Assembly (NCBI GenBank): GCA_007922225.1
Contig: ML679961.1
Span: 10,737,762 to 10,801,761 of the forward strand
Length of the DNA stretch: 64,000 bases
Direction of reading: 5' to 3'
Source: Emydura subglobosa
Taxonomy: Eukaryota; Chordata; Testudines; Chelidae
The notes beneath the pieces are model-generated. The model saw nothing but the letters and a program-made list of their open reading frames with translations, was not told the origin of the DNA and ran no database searches. Shown in pieces: positions 10,331 to 22,549 of this stretch. Within the stretch, counting starts at the first letter, position 1; every line of letters begins with the position of its first letter. Made by a program: the position numbers and the translations under genes.

Positions 10331-12974
10331 GTCTGATCCCAGGCCAGTTGAAGTCTCGGGGACCCTTCCTGTGGGCTTCAAAGGATTCGGCTCATGCCCT
10401 AAGTACACGGCAAGAATAGCCCTTCTCGAAAAAGGACCCGAAATTGCCCCCATTTCCAGGGTTCCCTGCTAAATCGCTTTGAAAATGTTGTAAACCGGGC
10501 TGCTCAAACACAACTGAACTTCATTAAAAAAAAAAAAATCTAAAGGCCACAATGAAAATATGACTCCAGGCAGCAGCAACCCCTATAAAGATAATTTTGG
10601 TTGGTGGAACGGAGATGGGTCTTTCCAGTGAACCAAGCAATGATGATATTTACAATGGCGTTTTATAAAAGGTCAAACATTCGTCCTTTGCCAACAAGTG
10701 ATGTATTTGCATGCAGAATAAAAGTAGGTCTGGTGTGTTAACCCAGCACACAGCAAAAAGGGGCACAAAGGCAGAGGGCGCCACCAAGAGGCTTTAATTT
10801 CAACGCCTGTCATTTCAATTGCAGTGGGTTAGAGATCACAGGGAAGCAGTGATATCTACCAAAGAGACATCAGACGGTGTAGTAAAAAGGGTAATCCATT
10901 TATTTTTAGAGAAGTTTTCCACTCACAGATCATACACACTGCAGATCACAGAAACACATGCAAGCATGAAATTTAATTTTTAAGAATTCTTTTCCTGGGG
11001 CTTCCATGTAAAATGGCAGTGAATGGGGAAAAAAACTATAATCATGACAAGACAATTACAGAGAGGAATTTCTCCTAAGCATGAAACTTTCAAAAAAGTA
11101 TTTGGGGGCAGTGGGCACCCTAGAAAACTTAGTTTTGTCCGATTTACTTGTTCCACCAAAGCAGAATTAGATGTCGCTTTGCACAACTGACGTTTTAAAG
11201 AATAATTGGCTTCAAATTATCCAGGAGAGTGGGGGAAAATGTTTGAGTTTAAACATGATTGGATGTTCTTTTCTAAAAGATCTGCTCTAGGAATTACTTG
11301 GGGGGAAGTTCTATGGCCTGTGTTATACAGGAGGTCAAGACGAAGATGATCACAGTGGTCCGGTCTGGAAGCTACGAAATCTAGATTTCTTTATTTCATT
11401 CTTCCAGTGACGCAGTCTGTGTAAATGTGAAAATTGTCTGAAAACTCTAGAATGCTCAGACACACACTCTCGTGCTTTTATCATGAAAGGACTGAGAGAC
11501 GTTAGGATTTGCTGGATTATAGTGAGAAAGTAAAAGTGATCACTTTAAAGGTCTTTAAAAAACAAAATTAGTGAAAAGACAGAAAACAAAGTGCTTTTCT
11601 CTTCTCTCTAAGGCCCTCCCACCCCCAACCTGAAATGAGCTAGCGTGGAAAATGAATCCCATCATTTTTCAGAGAGGAAATTCCCTCCCAAATATGAGTG
11701 CACTGACATGGCAGTGTGGGAAGCCCATATTATGAATGTCTGAGCCATACTTAGCCTGTGGATAAACAGAGAGGTTAGTTTCCACAACAGGCAGCCCAGT
11801 AAAACTTCTTAAGCAGTAAATGTTCCCTCAAAAATCAATGCATAGTGTACACACAAGGAGAGCCATTTCCAAACTTGCATTAATGATCTTCATGTCTTTA
11901 CATGAGTGGGAATTTTAACCATCATGTGCAGTGAAGATTTCTGAATTCCATACATTGAAACTGGTCATGTCTCAGTATAATTATCTCCCAAAAGAGAAGC
12001 AATGGGATAGAGGCCTTGACAATGGCTTTAGACTTACCTATACTGTCCCAGCTGCTTAACAGAAGAAAACAAAACTGAAATTCAAGAGGAAAGTAGACTG
12101 TAGCTACACACGGGTTCAACAACACTTTACTAAGGGGATCTGGAGATATAAAAATGCCCTTTAAGAGTCCTAACTGCTCTTATTCAAAATGCTCTTTTCT
12201 TAATGTGAACTATTGAAAGGCATATTAAAACAAAACAAAAAAGTTGAGAAAAGCTTACCTGCTTTGGGAATATTAAAAATGTCCTTCTAGCTTTTGTGTC
12301 TGGACACCATGTGCTCCCAACCCCAATCAACGGTGGGAACACCAACCAAGTCAGGTTTCTGAATCTAGAGAGAAGACAACAAACTAATTTGTCAAAACTT
12401 ACAGCGGTCACTGAGACAGGGAAATTTGGACAGACTTTGTGCCTTCACACAGCCTCTAATCTCACGACTGGAGGCTGTAAACATGATGGGTAAAGTGACA
12501 GCCTGGCTCCAGATCCGGCTGGCAGCGTCATTAGACATCTCTCGCCTGACTGATTCAACTGCATTTAAGACCCACTTTCATTTTTTTCAAGGCTTTTGTT
12601 TAAATTAAAAAGGTCGTGTTTTCAAGCGAGTGATCTGCTGCGCCCCTTCAGCCCAGCCCCACAATACAGTTACATTATGACTCGTGTTACACAGAACAGT
12701 GTGAATGAGATTCACAGACACCAACAAATGTCGCAGTCGGTGGAGGGTCCAGAAAGGCATTTGTTGTCTGTCTATTTTATAGCCCAGCAGGGAGACAAGT
12801 TTGAAAAGTCCCCAGGCTCAAACTTGGAGTTGTTGGTTCAGACAGACAGCCAGCCAAGAGGACTGAACTACACCCATTTATTTGTCAGCGCACGCCAGCT
12901 TCCTTGTCGCAGTTCACTCACCCACCTTTTCACCCCCAGCTCAGCTGTTTGGACAGAAAGGACTCCTTCACTTT
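10330..12974. other. unique-looking AT-rich stretch, no gene seen
   Basis: Long AT-rich DNA without recognisable repeats or exons. Frames reaching 60-75 codons have random composition. A conserved non-coding element could be present, but that can only be seen by alignment. Confidence 0.4.
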
Positions 12975-13064
12975 GGGCCCAATCCTATGAGATGCTAAGA
13001 GCCTGGTGGTGCCTTTGGTTTCAGTGGGACTCGAGGCTGCTCAGCGCCTCACAGAATTGGGCCC
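12975..13064. mobile_element. 90-bp palindromic MITE (GGGCCCAATCCT ends)
   Basis: The left end GGGCCCAATCCT and the right end AGAATTGGGCCC are inverse complements at 11 of 12 positions. Internal 'tttcagtgggact' is typical of a family of very short elements; relatives sit at 26741 and 53815. Confidence 0.6.
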
Positions 13065-13246
13065 TTTTTGAGTCTCAGACTATCTATTACAAAGAAGAGA
13101 AATGGGAATTCTAGGGCCAGCTCTTCATCTGAGGTAACTCAGCATTGCTCCATTGATGTCACACACACATACACACCTACCTTAAAATGACTTGTTCTGG
13201 CCCGGTGCTCTGACATGTTAAGAGGTTCATATACTACAATGAAAAT

Positions 13247-13396
13247 GAATGGTTTCTTAACCTGGGGAAGGGTCTTGAACAGATTTTGGGAGTCCCTCCC
13301 CTTCCTTTCTTTAAGGGGATGTAGGAAGTGGACACTCACACCATTTTTCTGTTGTAACGGGGGTAATGCCATATAGGAAAAGGTTGAGAATCATTG
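13247..13396. mobile_element. short hAT-type MITE
   Basis: The left end GAATGGTTTCTTAACCTGGG and the right end AAAAGGTTGAGAATCATTG form inverted repeats resembling the common hAT end CAGTGGTTCTCAACC. It is 150 bp long and encodes no transposase. Confidence 0.55.
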
Positions 13397-13399
13397 GCA

Positions 13400-16140
13400 G
13401 CGTATACAAGGAATAGACTCTTATGCCAATCCAACGCCACTGCTGCACTGTCATTAGACTTGGAAATAAAAAGAAACTTTCCTTTGGTTTTCTTGTTGGC
13501 ATACGAAGAAGAGAGAGACTCACCATTCCCAAGCAGTGTTATCACTGGGGGGCAATTGCTCATCATTGCAAGCAGGAGAGACTGGGTCAGAAAGGGACCA
13601 GCTGTACTGAGATAAAAAATAGAAATAAATGGCATGAAACAAAAGGAAAAAGAAACAGTGATATGTTTGCAGCCGTGTTGGGTTGGTGCTTTAGATAACT
13701 TCCGTCATTTTTAAAGAGAGACATTACCTCTGCAGTGCAATGCAATATATTTGGTCACCTCTTATATTAAGAGGATTTTTAATAAATAGTTTCTGAAGGG
13801 TCACTGAATGATTTATGGTGTTAAAAATAAGTTACTGGCATGAGTAATATATGTTATAGATGGTTATGAGCATCCTGGGAGCAGGTGGTTAGAGGTTAAA
13901 AGCAACCAAATGACCAGCTAGACTCTGTTACAATCTATAACCTGAGATACTATAAGGTCCATAGCACTGTATTAAAAATTTAATTTAGTAAACCGGACTA
14001 CAAGCAATTTGAACTGAACTCTTCCTGTTGCTTTACATTGGACTCTTTCCCCCCCCCACACTATTGTTTTTCATTAGAAGATACTGATTTTGAGCTTGTT
14101 ATGAAATTCTATGCAAAATTTGTTTTTGGATTAGATTTTTGTGGAGGTTCCTCACCCTTTTCAATTATAATTAAATCCTCTATAATCAAGGGTTGACTAG
14201 AACCGGCATTTGCAAACTGCTACTGAGCATCAGTAACTCCAAGTGAACAGGGTTAGCGAACCATATTGAAGAAAGAGTGTTTCCTTTTCATTTTAATTTC
14301 AATGAGATTCAATCTATAATAACCACATTTGCATATTGATACTGCAAATACAATCCAGAATGGCTGCAACATTTTTCACTTATTGTGGGCACAAAGCAAG
14401 CTACATGAGATCTGCATTATTATTCTAAAACTACATTAGCTTTTCTGACCCACTGAGATTTAAGTTGCTGCAACACAATAACATAATCTTTTCTTTAGGA
14501 CTGGGTTTTTTTCTCACTGACATGTTTAAGATTCACACATAGGTATTGAGAGGAGACTAGACCCCTTTAGCTTTTAAACACAAATCCTTGACATTTCTAT
14601 CTCCTATCCTAACTCCGTGTATTTTCCTTACACTGTATTCTCCAATTCATACATCTTACGGGCGATAAAAAAGAAAAAGAAAAATATTTAGGGTAAGATT
14701 CTGCTTCTAAGTATCCACGGCTTGTGGGATAAGGTGTGAATCTCTGGGAATAAGTGGCAAAATCTGGCCCCCAGAAAATTAGCATGGCTTTGAAATCAAC
14801 AGGAGTTAAGCATGTGCTTAAGTGATTTCCTGAATAGGCTTAAGTGCCTGATCCTGCTCGATTGAAATTAATGGGAACTCCCATTGACGAGTTCAGTGGG
14901 AGTAGGATCTGGCTGCAAAAAAATCACATTGCCAAGGCTTCTATTTTTTGTTTTGTTTAACTAATAATATACAATTAGTTCTGAGCATGATAAAGTAACT
15001 GAGAAAGTTGATTTTTAATTCATACAATATAGATTTAAAAAGAAGAGTTCCGATTTAAAAAAGCCCACATTTATTTTCTTTCCTAACACCTACTTGTGAT
15101 GGTTTGAAGTGATGGAAAGCTTCGACCTGTCCTGTTTATTCACACAAGCTGTAATACCGTCACAACTATTTCACTACAGAGAGTCACATTCAGCCCATGA
15201 ATCCATCTGTTAGTGTTGCAAACAATTATAGCTGCTGTCCAACACTATACATGTCATTTAATACATGTATTAATAAAGTGTGAGATGAAAAGGACAACTA
15301 CAGTCAGACGTGTTTAATTATGGATCTGTTTAGAAACATTCTAATGAATGTTTTATTTCCTGTGTCTACAACACAGAGGCAAATAATTAAGAATCGAAGG
15401 AATTCAAAGTATTAGGTAATAATCAGTCAACTTGTGCAAGATTTTGCCCCCCCCCCTCCACCCCCTCAAGTTTAATTGGTCCATTGTTCCCAGGATAGCA
15501 GTGCTAAAGTTTACTTCTATAAAGGAAGATTAACATATTCTGGAACGTTATCCTAATCCTTGTTTTGAGTTAACTCAAACAGATTGGATTAGTAATTCTT
15601 ACCTACCACCCACTAGACGAAAACCAGTTTCTTTTCTTAGACAACCAGCTTTATTGAACAGTCTTGTGCATTATCTGCCTTGAAAGCGTTCTGCAGAAGG
15701 AAATTATGTTAGGCAAAAAGGAAAGAGTTTGACATTATGACGACAAGCAACAAGCGCTGAGCGTGTGGCGTCTGAATTCTAATGAAAGATTAGACCTGTT
15801 TCTCCGTGATTTGTCTGCAGTTAGTTCAGGCAAAATGCAGAATAAACTTTCCCAAGCTTTTCATTCATGAGACTCATTCAACATTGCCCTGTCAGTAAAA
15901 TGACTTTTCTTAGATACAGGCCTGTGGGGTGCACCGGCACAGACCCAGGCTGAGAGGGAAGACAGTTAAAGCATTGCTCTGGGACTTTGGAAGCCAGGCT
16001 TCAAATCTTGGTTCTGCTGGGTTGCCATAAGTTCCCACCCTGGGGGGGCGGGTCATGACTATCCTACCCTACCCATGCTGCTAGATGGCAGGGAGCACCT
16101 GTGTGGGAAAGCTTGTGAGAACTGCTGCCTTAGGCAAATC
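13400..16140. other. AT-rich stretch, no gene seen
   Basis: No coding exon is convincing. Near 13770-13960 there are 'ttaataaatagtttctgaagg' and 'tgttacaatctataac' fragments like the long-TIR MITE at 49325. Near 14690-14910 are pieces of the 'gggcc-aga-tcct / cttcagtgggagt' family. Homopyrimidine runs occur at 14049-14057 and 15448-15456. Confidence 0.4.
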
Positions 16141-16146
16141 CCTTGG

Positions 16147-16443
16147 GGTGTATCTACACTAGAAAGACACACGGCCAGCACCAAGTCTCGGAGCACAGGT
16201 CCATTGAATTGAGCTCACAGGGCATTAGCTGTGGGGCTAAAAATAGCACTGTAGAGATCCCCTCTTAGCTGGAGCCCAGCCTCTGAAACCCGGCCAGTGG
16301 GGAGGGTCTTGAAGCCCAGGCACCAGCGCAAGCGGGAAGATCTACGCTGCTACATTTAGCCCTGAGAGCCTGAGTCATTTGACCCAGGCTCTGAGACTCA
16401 GTGCTGGAGGGGAATGGTTGGCAGTGTAGACATTTCCTTAGCC
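16147..16443. mobile_element. non-autonomous DNA transposon (GTCTACACTG-type)
   Basis: The ends 'ggtgtatctacactagaaag' and 'gcagtgtagacatttcctta' are inverted. Internal modules ('agcccagcctctgaaacc', 'tgctacatttagccc') are shared with the copy at 10012. No ORF. Confidence 0.6.
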
Positions 16444-16560
16444 GCTCAATTCCCTATCAGCAATTTCTGGATAGAAATAGTTCCCTACCTCACAGGAGTG
16501 ATGTCACTAATATTATCTGTGCAACTCATGGTTATGGTGATGGGGCCATATAAGTAACTA
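16443..16560 (-). mobile_element. MIR-like fragment (minus)
   Basis: The reverse reading 'catcactcctgtgaggtagg' followed by 'aactatttctatccagaaat' resembles the middle of MIR. It lies directly beside the DNA transposon at 16147. It contains one copy of a 39-bp direct repeat whose partner is at 17079. Confidence 0.45.
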
Positions 16561-17117
16561 GTTATGCCCTGGACTTCCATAAAGTTCTGTGGAAGGATCC
16601 CGATTTTAAAAGGAGAATGGAGCCTATCAAGGAGTGAGATCCAGAAGTCCATGTTTGGTCAAAACGCCCATGGTCCTCAGTGCAAGTTTTGCACTGAGGG
16701 CCACATTCTGCTTCCGTTGAAGTCAATGTCAAAATAGCCACAGACTTCACCGGGAGCAAGACTGGGTGCAGGACTGGGCGTCTTGTTGTCCAGCACAGAG
16801 GCTTACCACCACAAGTCCCACCGAAGATCTGTGGACACGAGTGCTGCCTCGCCTCTGCACAGTTGGTGAATTTCACTGTTTGGGGTTTTGCAGAACATGA
16901 AGTGTTATTTCCTGCTGCCTTGTTCACCAGCAAATTATGCCAATTGGCTTGAACTTTTTGAGAAATAACTTCTTTGTAGCGCGTTTCTGACCAGTTAAAT
17001 ACCAAGGACACAGTGGTTGGCTTTCATTGGTTAAACATACAGAGTCTAACCCACACAAGAGTGATGTGAGGATCAGTTCACTAATATTATCTGTGCATCT
17101 CATGGTTATGGTGATGT
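16503..17117 (+). repeat. 39-bp direct repeat pair 576 bp apart
   Basis: The 39 bases at 16503-16541 (starting tcactaatattatctgtgca) recur at 17079-17117 with one difference. The flanks are only weakly similar, so this is either a short local duplication or two pieces of one repeat family. Confidence 0.7.
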
Positions 17118-17229
17118 TCTCCTTCCATTCATTTCTTAACACCGTCAAACTAGACACCGATAAACTCACATAAAAAGTGGCAGTGGCGCACAAGAAGCGG
17201 ATACCAGGGTACAGAAAAAACAACTGTTA

Positions 17230-18380
17230 GCTTCTTTTTGTTGGTTGCTTTTGCAGAGCAGCAGAACAGATGGCCTTCTCATAATGATGGAACAAAATTA
17301 ATTACTGTTTTTAATATTAAGCAATGATTGTAACTCAGAATAGCAGTTAAAATATTCAGTTGCTAGGACTACAGGAGGTAGTGCTACGGCAAACAAAAAA
17401 TCACCCGAATTGTTACAAATAATCTGTACAAACACTGCCACTATAATGTCTCTCCTGCCGTACTACAGTTGCCCCATACTTTAAGGAAGACACATGTGTC
17501 ATAGGGATATAAAGAAGTTACAGACAGAGCTCTTACTGGTAGGAACCAACTGGCTAAACACTGGCCCATTTTAAACTTCATTTTTAATTGGACAATACTA
17601 GTTAGTGATAAATCCTGTTTACTCGTATGAATTAGTAAGGAGGATTATTAATTAGCACTGTACCTGGGAATGAAAGCAAATGCCTTGCAGAAGCTCCAGC
17701 TGTTCCAACATGTGGCAGCCCACCTGCTAAGCAACGCAGAGCTGACATGAGCATGTCCTCTTCATGCTCCGGCCACTCTGCTAGCTCCCAGATGAATACT
17801 TGAACAAAATCAAGGCACTGTTCTTGAGTTTCAAAGCACTCAATGGATTAGGCCAGCACTGTCACAGGGAACAACGCTTCTCTCTCCCCAGGCTCTTAGT
17901 AGAGTAGAATCTGTGAGCAACACAGGTGAAACTCATAGGAGAGGAGGACAGAATGTTCTTGGTGGCTGGGCTGTGGAACTTAATGGTGTCAGGTGAGGGC
18001 AAAGGACCCTCCCTCCCCCCAAGAGACTAGGTTGATCGTGAATTTTACTCCATTCAGGACAAAATGTCAGACACTTCTCCACTGATTTTCCTACAATAAC
18101 AACCCCTTGCCATTGAAAAGAGTAACTCATTTAGGATGGTCTGAGTTACGAAGTGCTGCCAACTCATGCACTTTTGTCATGAGTCTCATGGTATTTGGTG
18201 GTTTCCTTCCAACCCCAGCTCCCTGAGTCATGTGATTATGTGCGAATCTCAGCTTTCATATGAAGAGAAAATAATACTAGCCCTCTTTGTGGCAAATAGC
18301 TTGAGAACGTGACCACAAAAGGCTCAAGAAAACCCAGACGGCAAATGAAAAGAACCCCACATGTTATTTTTCTAAAAATT
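17230..18380. other. stretch without gene, downstream of candidate exon
   Basis: AT-rich DNA without recognised repeat. On the minus strand it would be the 3' UTR and flank of the candidate exon at 18389. I did not find a clear AATAAA on that strand close to the stop. Confidence 0.3.
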
Positions 18381-18388
18381 CAATCATT

Positions 18389-18478
18389 TTAAAGCCAATC
18401 TTGTAATGTTTTAGGATCTGGCTCATAAATCTTTCGATGATTGGATTTGGCAATAATGCCACCTGCAAAGAAGCCTAG
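18389..18478 (-). CDS. candidate 3'-terminal coding exon of unidentified gene
   Basis: On the minus strand a strong acceptor (tttcatttttcttctttcag) ends at 18479. It is followed by 29 codons and a TAA at 18389-18391. The peptide begins LGFFAGGIIAKSNHRKIYEP and ends DPKTLQDWL. It is polar, proline-containing and not low complexity, and the acceptor keeps the frame open up to the stop. I do not recognise the gene. The start Leu-Gly-Phe-Phe at an exon edge recalls the last exon of integrin alpha chains, whose cytoplasmic tails start GFF just after the membrane helix. However, the usual Lys-Arg after GFF is absent and the tail is unfamiliar, so this is only a suggestion. No upstream exon was found at 18480-24000, and a chance acceptor beside a short open frame remains possible. 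Confidence 0.35.
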   Translation of the reverse strand, partial: LGFFAGGIIAKSNHRKIYEPDPKTLQDWL

Positions 18479-18671
18479 CTGAAAGAAGAAAAATGAAACA
18501 CCATTATAGAAATAAAAAATATGTTGTGCAAACGTTTTGCATGTGGTATCTTTAAAAGAACAACAACCTTCTGCTAGGGGGAATTTAAATGAATGATGGA
18601 AGAAAACCAAATGCTACAAGGTTCATTTTCCATTCCCCCATGCTGAGAGGAAGAATGGTCTTACAGGGATG

Positions 18672-18790
18672 GTTTTTTGCAGTGTTGTTGTAGCTGTGTT
18701 TGCCCCATGTTATGAGAGAAACCAGGTGGGTGAGGTAATATCTTTTATTGGACCTATTTCTGGTGGTGAAAGAGTCAAGTCCTCAAGCGC
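18672..18790 (+). mobile_element. interspersed repeat of the 'ttttattggacc' family
   Basis: 'agtgttgttgtagctgtgtt', 'ggtgggtgaggtaatatctt' and 'ttattggacctatttctggt' mark a common sauropsid repeat whose class I cannot name. The other end of the same family appears in reverse at 22005-22105. Confidence 0.6.
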
Positions 18791-18939
18791 CAAGAAACCA
18801 TTCAAAATGAAGAGGGAAGTCATAGGACGAAGGAGAGTTAGTGGGTTACAGATTGTTGTAATGAGACATAAAACTAGTGTCTCTATTGAGTATGTGATTT
18901 TTGGTGTCCTTCTTGTTTCTGTAGCTAAGATTCTGACAC

Positions 18940-19085
18940 TCTGTAGATTAGTGTTTAGTTTCCAACTCTGCCACAGTCTTCCTGTAACACCTTGGGCAAG
19001 TCCCTTAATCTCCCTGCAGCTCAGTTCCCCATCTACAGAGTGGTGCTAATACTCCTGTTCTCCCACCCTTCGTTCATCTGTTTAG
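18940..19085 (+). mobile_element. MIR/CORE-type SINE (plus)
   Basis: 'aactctgccacagtcttcct', 'accttgggcaagtcccttaa' and 'agctcagttccccatctaca' are the MIR core in sense orientation. Confidence 0.8.
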
Positions 19086-19435
19086 ACTGCAAGGCCCAGA
19101 TCCTTAAAAATATTTAGGGTCCTAACTTACACTGATTTCAGTGAAAGATAGGTGCCTAAATACCTTGGAGCAGCTGGACCTGAGCTATTTGTAGTTAGGA
19201 TTATCTCTTACTATGCGTGCATACAGTGTCTCGCACAATGGAGCCCTGATCTCAGAGGAAACCTCTAGATGCTACTGTTATACATACAAATAATTAAGAC
19301 CATCCATATAATAAAGTGCTATATTTTCTAAATGTGCAAAGACAGAGACACACTTAAAGATACTAAGAACTCACTGGAACTTTACACAAGCCTGTAAATT
19401 TCTAATTGCTCATTGCTCAGTGTCTTCAGAGTCAT

Positions 19436-19468
19436 AGTGTGTGTGTGTGTGCGTGTATATATATATAT
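19436..19468 (+). repeat. (TG)n/(TA)n microsatellite
   Basis: A run of TG dinucleotides passes into a run of TA dinucleotides between about 19438 and 19468. Confidence 0.9.
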
Positions 19469-19710
19469 GAGCCATACACTGTGCTCACTACATACTCCAC
19501 CCTCCACACTCCAAAGAGAAAACTGTTGATTCTGCCATATCAGAAAGACGAGGAAACAAAAAGAAGAGAAAACAGAAAATTATCCAGGCTCTCTGTTACA
19601 ACCCTGTGAAAGAAAAGAGCTATTGATCTTTGCACTTATATATCAAGCTCTGTCACTAAGCCATGTAAAATATATTATGTATATTGTTTACTGTTTGGAA
19701 GTTTATTCTA

Positions 19711-19728
19711 AAAAAAAAAAAAAAAAAA
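19711..19728 (+). repeat. poly-A tract
   Basis: A run of about 18 A residues; a second A run is at 19849-19860. Neither can be tied to a definite retrotransposon. Confidence 0.85.
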
Positions 19729-20248
19729 GAACCGCCGGGTACTGATTTCAAACTGTTTCACTGAGCTTCATTTTTTTTATTTCATAATAGTTTTTTGTCC
19801 TCAGTTTTCCCTCTGTTTGCTAAGCATTTTTCACTTGAAGACTCAATTAAAAAAAAAAAACCCCACACAACAATCACTCAATTCAAAAATTAATTTGGAG
19901 ATCAAGGGACTGACTTAGACCTATGCCAGCAACTAAAATCTATTCAAGCCTTTGTCACATGATCCAAGAGAACGGAGCAACAGCAGTTTAGCTGCTTTAA
20001 TCCTGCTTAATTTGAGTGCAAAGAAACTCACATGTGCTACTAAGAACATTTGTAGAGCACACTGTGTCCATTTTCTGGATCCCCAAGTCTAAAGACTTTG
20101 TTTCATTGAGAGCTCACAACATGATAGATTAATTAAAAAAACATAACCCAGTGCAGACAAGGAAAAACTATTTCGCTTCACAGAGGTAGTGAGTGATTCA
20201 TTCCAAAAATAACTTTTTGCTGGAACAACTCATCTGAGTCAGTTTTCT

Positions 20249-20375
20249 ATTATTATTATTATTATTATTTATTACGGTAGCACCTAGAGGCCTCACTTGT
20301 AATCAGGGCCCTGTTGTGCAAGGCTCTGTACAAACATATAGCGAGAAATAGTCTCTGCCCCGAAGAGCTTACAGA
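20249..20375 (-). mobile_element. SINE/LINE tail fragment with (ATT)n (minus)
   Basis: An (ATT)n run at 20250-20272 is followed by 'ggtagcacctagaggcctca', 'cagggccctgttgtgcaagg' and 'cgaagagcttaca'. This is the shared tail module in reverse, with its trinucleotide end. Confidence 0.8.
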
Positions 20376-21042
20376 AAAAAACAAACAAGGGAGCCAAAGT
20401 GTGGGAGATCAATCTGTGTAACTAGAGAGGGCCAATCTCCTTTTAATAAGATGCAAGAGAGCTCGGAAAATCTCACCCAGCAAACTCATGCTCTCTCTAT
20501 GCCCTGTAAATTCACTGGTCTTGGAAATAATTAAAGTCAGTGGTGAAATTTCCAAGGAAAAAAAAAATTAACCCCTCCCACTAACTGCGTGATGGTTGTT
20601 CTGGCTTCGCTCGGCCTCTCTCCCTGAGTGGTCCCTGAGTTTTGTCTGAGACAAAACAATCAAATAGATCAAAATGCTGGCACCGTTGGGACTTGCCCTC
20701 CATCCAGTAAAGTGAGTCCCTGAACTTTGTTACCTGATCAGAATCCCAAATCTGCCTGCTTCTCTGATTTAGGAGGCAAGAGAGTGACAATAACGGGGTT
20801 GAACATTCCGAAAATTCCCCCCCCCCCAACACACGTACAGAGAGGACCCTCCCTGCAGGAATCCCATCTCCAGACACACTGAAGAGAGGGGCCAGCCACC
20901 TTGGTAGGCTGGAATCACGTCCTGGAAGGGCCAAAATGGAGTATAGGACCTCTGAGAAGATCCCTAGGGACTCGCATGATTTGAGTGCATGCCCTGCTGC
21001 CTCTTCCATGGAAGGGCAAACCCTAGGCAGAACAACATGGGG

Positions 21043-21080
21043 GTTAGACTGCCGCCCCTTCTAACCGTATGATTCTATGA
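21043..21080 (+). mobile_element. CR1 3'-end fragment (plus)
   Basis: 'ccccttctaaccgtatgatt' plus 'ctatga' matches the terminal bases of CR1 elements. How far it extends upstream (20.58-21.04 kb) is unclear. Confidence 0.45.
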
Positions 21081-22004
21081 CCCCTGTGAGGGGATCCTAG
21101 CAGTCAGTGCATTGACCAGCGTCCCCTGCTGCAGGTGTTTCTGTGGAAGAGGACAATCAGGGACAATGTGAGCAAGCACTGGCTTACAGAAATGAAGGCC
21201 TTAATTTAACTAGAGGTGCGCAGGAATTTTCCAACCATTTTTTTTTCCCCGCCCAGAAAATGCCAATTCGCCACAACCAAAACAGTTTGAATCTCGCAAT
21301 TCAAAACTATTTTGGGAGAAAAAAAAGAAGTTCTGAAGTTGTGGAAATGGGCCGTTTCGCGTTATTGGCAATGAAACATGTCTTTTTGGTTTCAAAATGG
21401 CAGTTAGATATTTTAGTTAATGTATCCAGAAAAAGGGTTTTAAAAATGTTTAGAAAGGTCAAAATCAAGAAGAAACATTTTTCAGTTATAAAACCAAAAC
21501 ATTTCAAGTGACCCGACCCCAAGAGGTATTTTAATTGGATTATTGATTTATGAACTTTTTTTAGATTAGATTTCCCCCCCTTTTCTGTCCTGATTCAGGA
21601 TGAGGAATTTTCAAAAGCTCAAAAATTCTGACATGATGGGATAACAGCTTCCTACCCTGTTCTAAATTTATCTGACCAAACTCCAGTCCACTCAGCAGCT
21701 GTGTTCTGTCCCCCTTCCCCTGCAAACTACAGGATATTCGCTACGTCAGGCTAGGCCACCTAAATCAACTAGCCCTTGCCTTTTAATGCCAACGATCAAC
21801 TCAGTTTCCAGATTTATAATCTGTACAGAATTAAATGCCCGCAGACCTGTGCCGGGCTGAGCCTGATCCACTTCCCGTGACCACAGAGGTCCACTCCTAT
21901 GGAATTGATCACAGAATCAGGGTCAAACTTCATATGCTGCACTAACACCAGACTAATCCCTGCTTTAATTCATTGAACCAGTGGAGTTACATCTGCGGGT
22001 GAAG

Positions 22005-22105
22005 CTGTCCCTGAAGAAGAGCTCTGTGTAGCTTGAAAGCGTCTCTCACCCACCAACAGAAATTGGTCCAATAAAAAACATCACCTTACAAACCTTCTCT
22101 CCTAC
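22005..22105 (-). mobile_element. interspersed repeat of the 'ttttattggacc' family (minus)
   Basis: 'tgaagaagagctctgtgtag', 'cttgaaagcgtctctcaccc' and 'attggtccaataaaaaacat' are the reverse of the family seen at 18672, here with its right half. Confidence 0.65.
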
Positions 22106-22224
22106 ATTAGCCTCTGATTACTGATCCCACTTAAAGGTTTGCAGTTAGCTGACTTCCTGGAAATGAGTTTCCAAAGAGATCCATTCATGAATAAATAGAG
22201 GTCCAGGGTTGCTTCCTTTAGATT

Positions 22225-22545
22225 AAAAGTGGCCAAAATACCAGCAAGACGCTATAAAAAAGAAGCAGGTTTATTAAAGAACAACATCCATGCAGAAATA
22301 ACAACCAGTTAATCACCAAAGAGCAAAGAAAACACAAGGGAGGTTTGCTCTCCCCTCACCCACTCCTTGTATTTTATCTAGTCAGAGTGGCAGTTCTGGT
22401 GACACGCCAAGGATCTAGCCGGTAGATCCAAGCAGCGCTGATTAAGGAACATACCTGAAGTAATTAATGATGGGGGAGGGCTGAATCTTGGTGCCGGGTT
22501 CTGACTCATTCTTTGGAACGGTTATCCCCAGAAAGAGTCAATTAG
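22225..22545 (-). mobile_element. possible LTR fragment (minus)
   Basis: The reverse strand has AATAAACCTGC near 22270 and a layout like the R-U5 part of the LTR-like segment at 25.2-26.4 kb. There are no ORFs and no second LTR. This is a weak call. Confidence 0.25.
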
Positions 22546-22549
22546 AGCA

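Noticed and set aside
13190..13270. Minus-strand exon-like segment between CAG and AAG/GTAGGT
   Set aside because: It overlaps the hAT-type end GAATGGTTTCTTAACC and lies partly inside a MITE.
16562..17223. Overlapping minus-strand frames of 99 and 149 codons, considered as exons of the same gene as 18389
   Set aside because: They lie downstream of the candidate terminal exon, so the order is wrong; partly covered by MIR-like sequence and a direct repeat.
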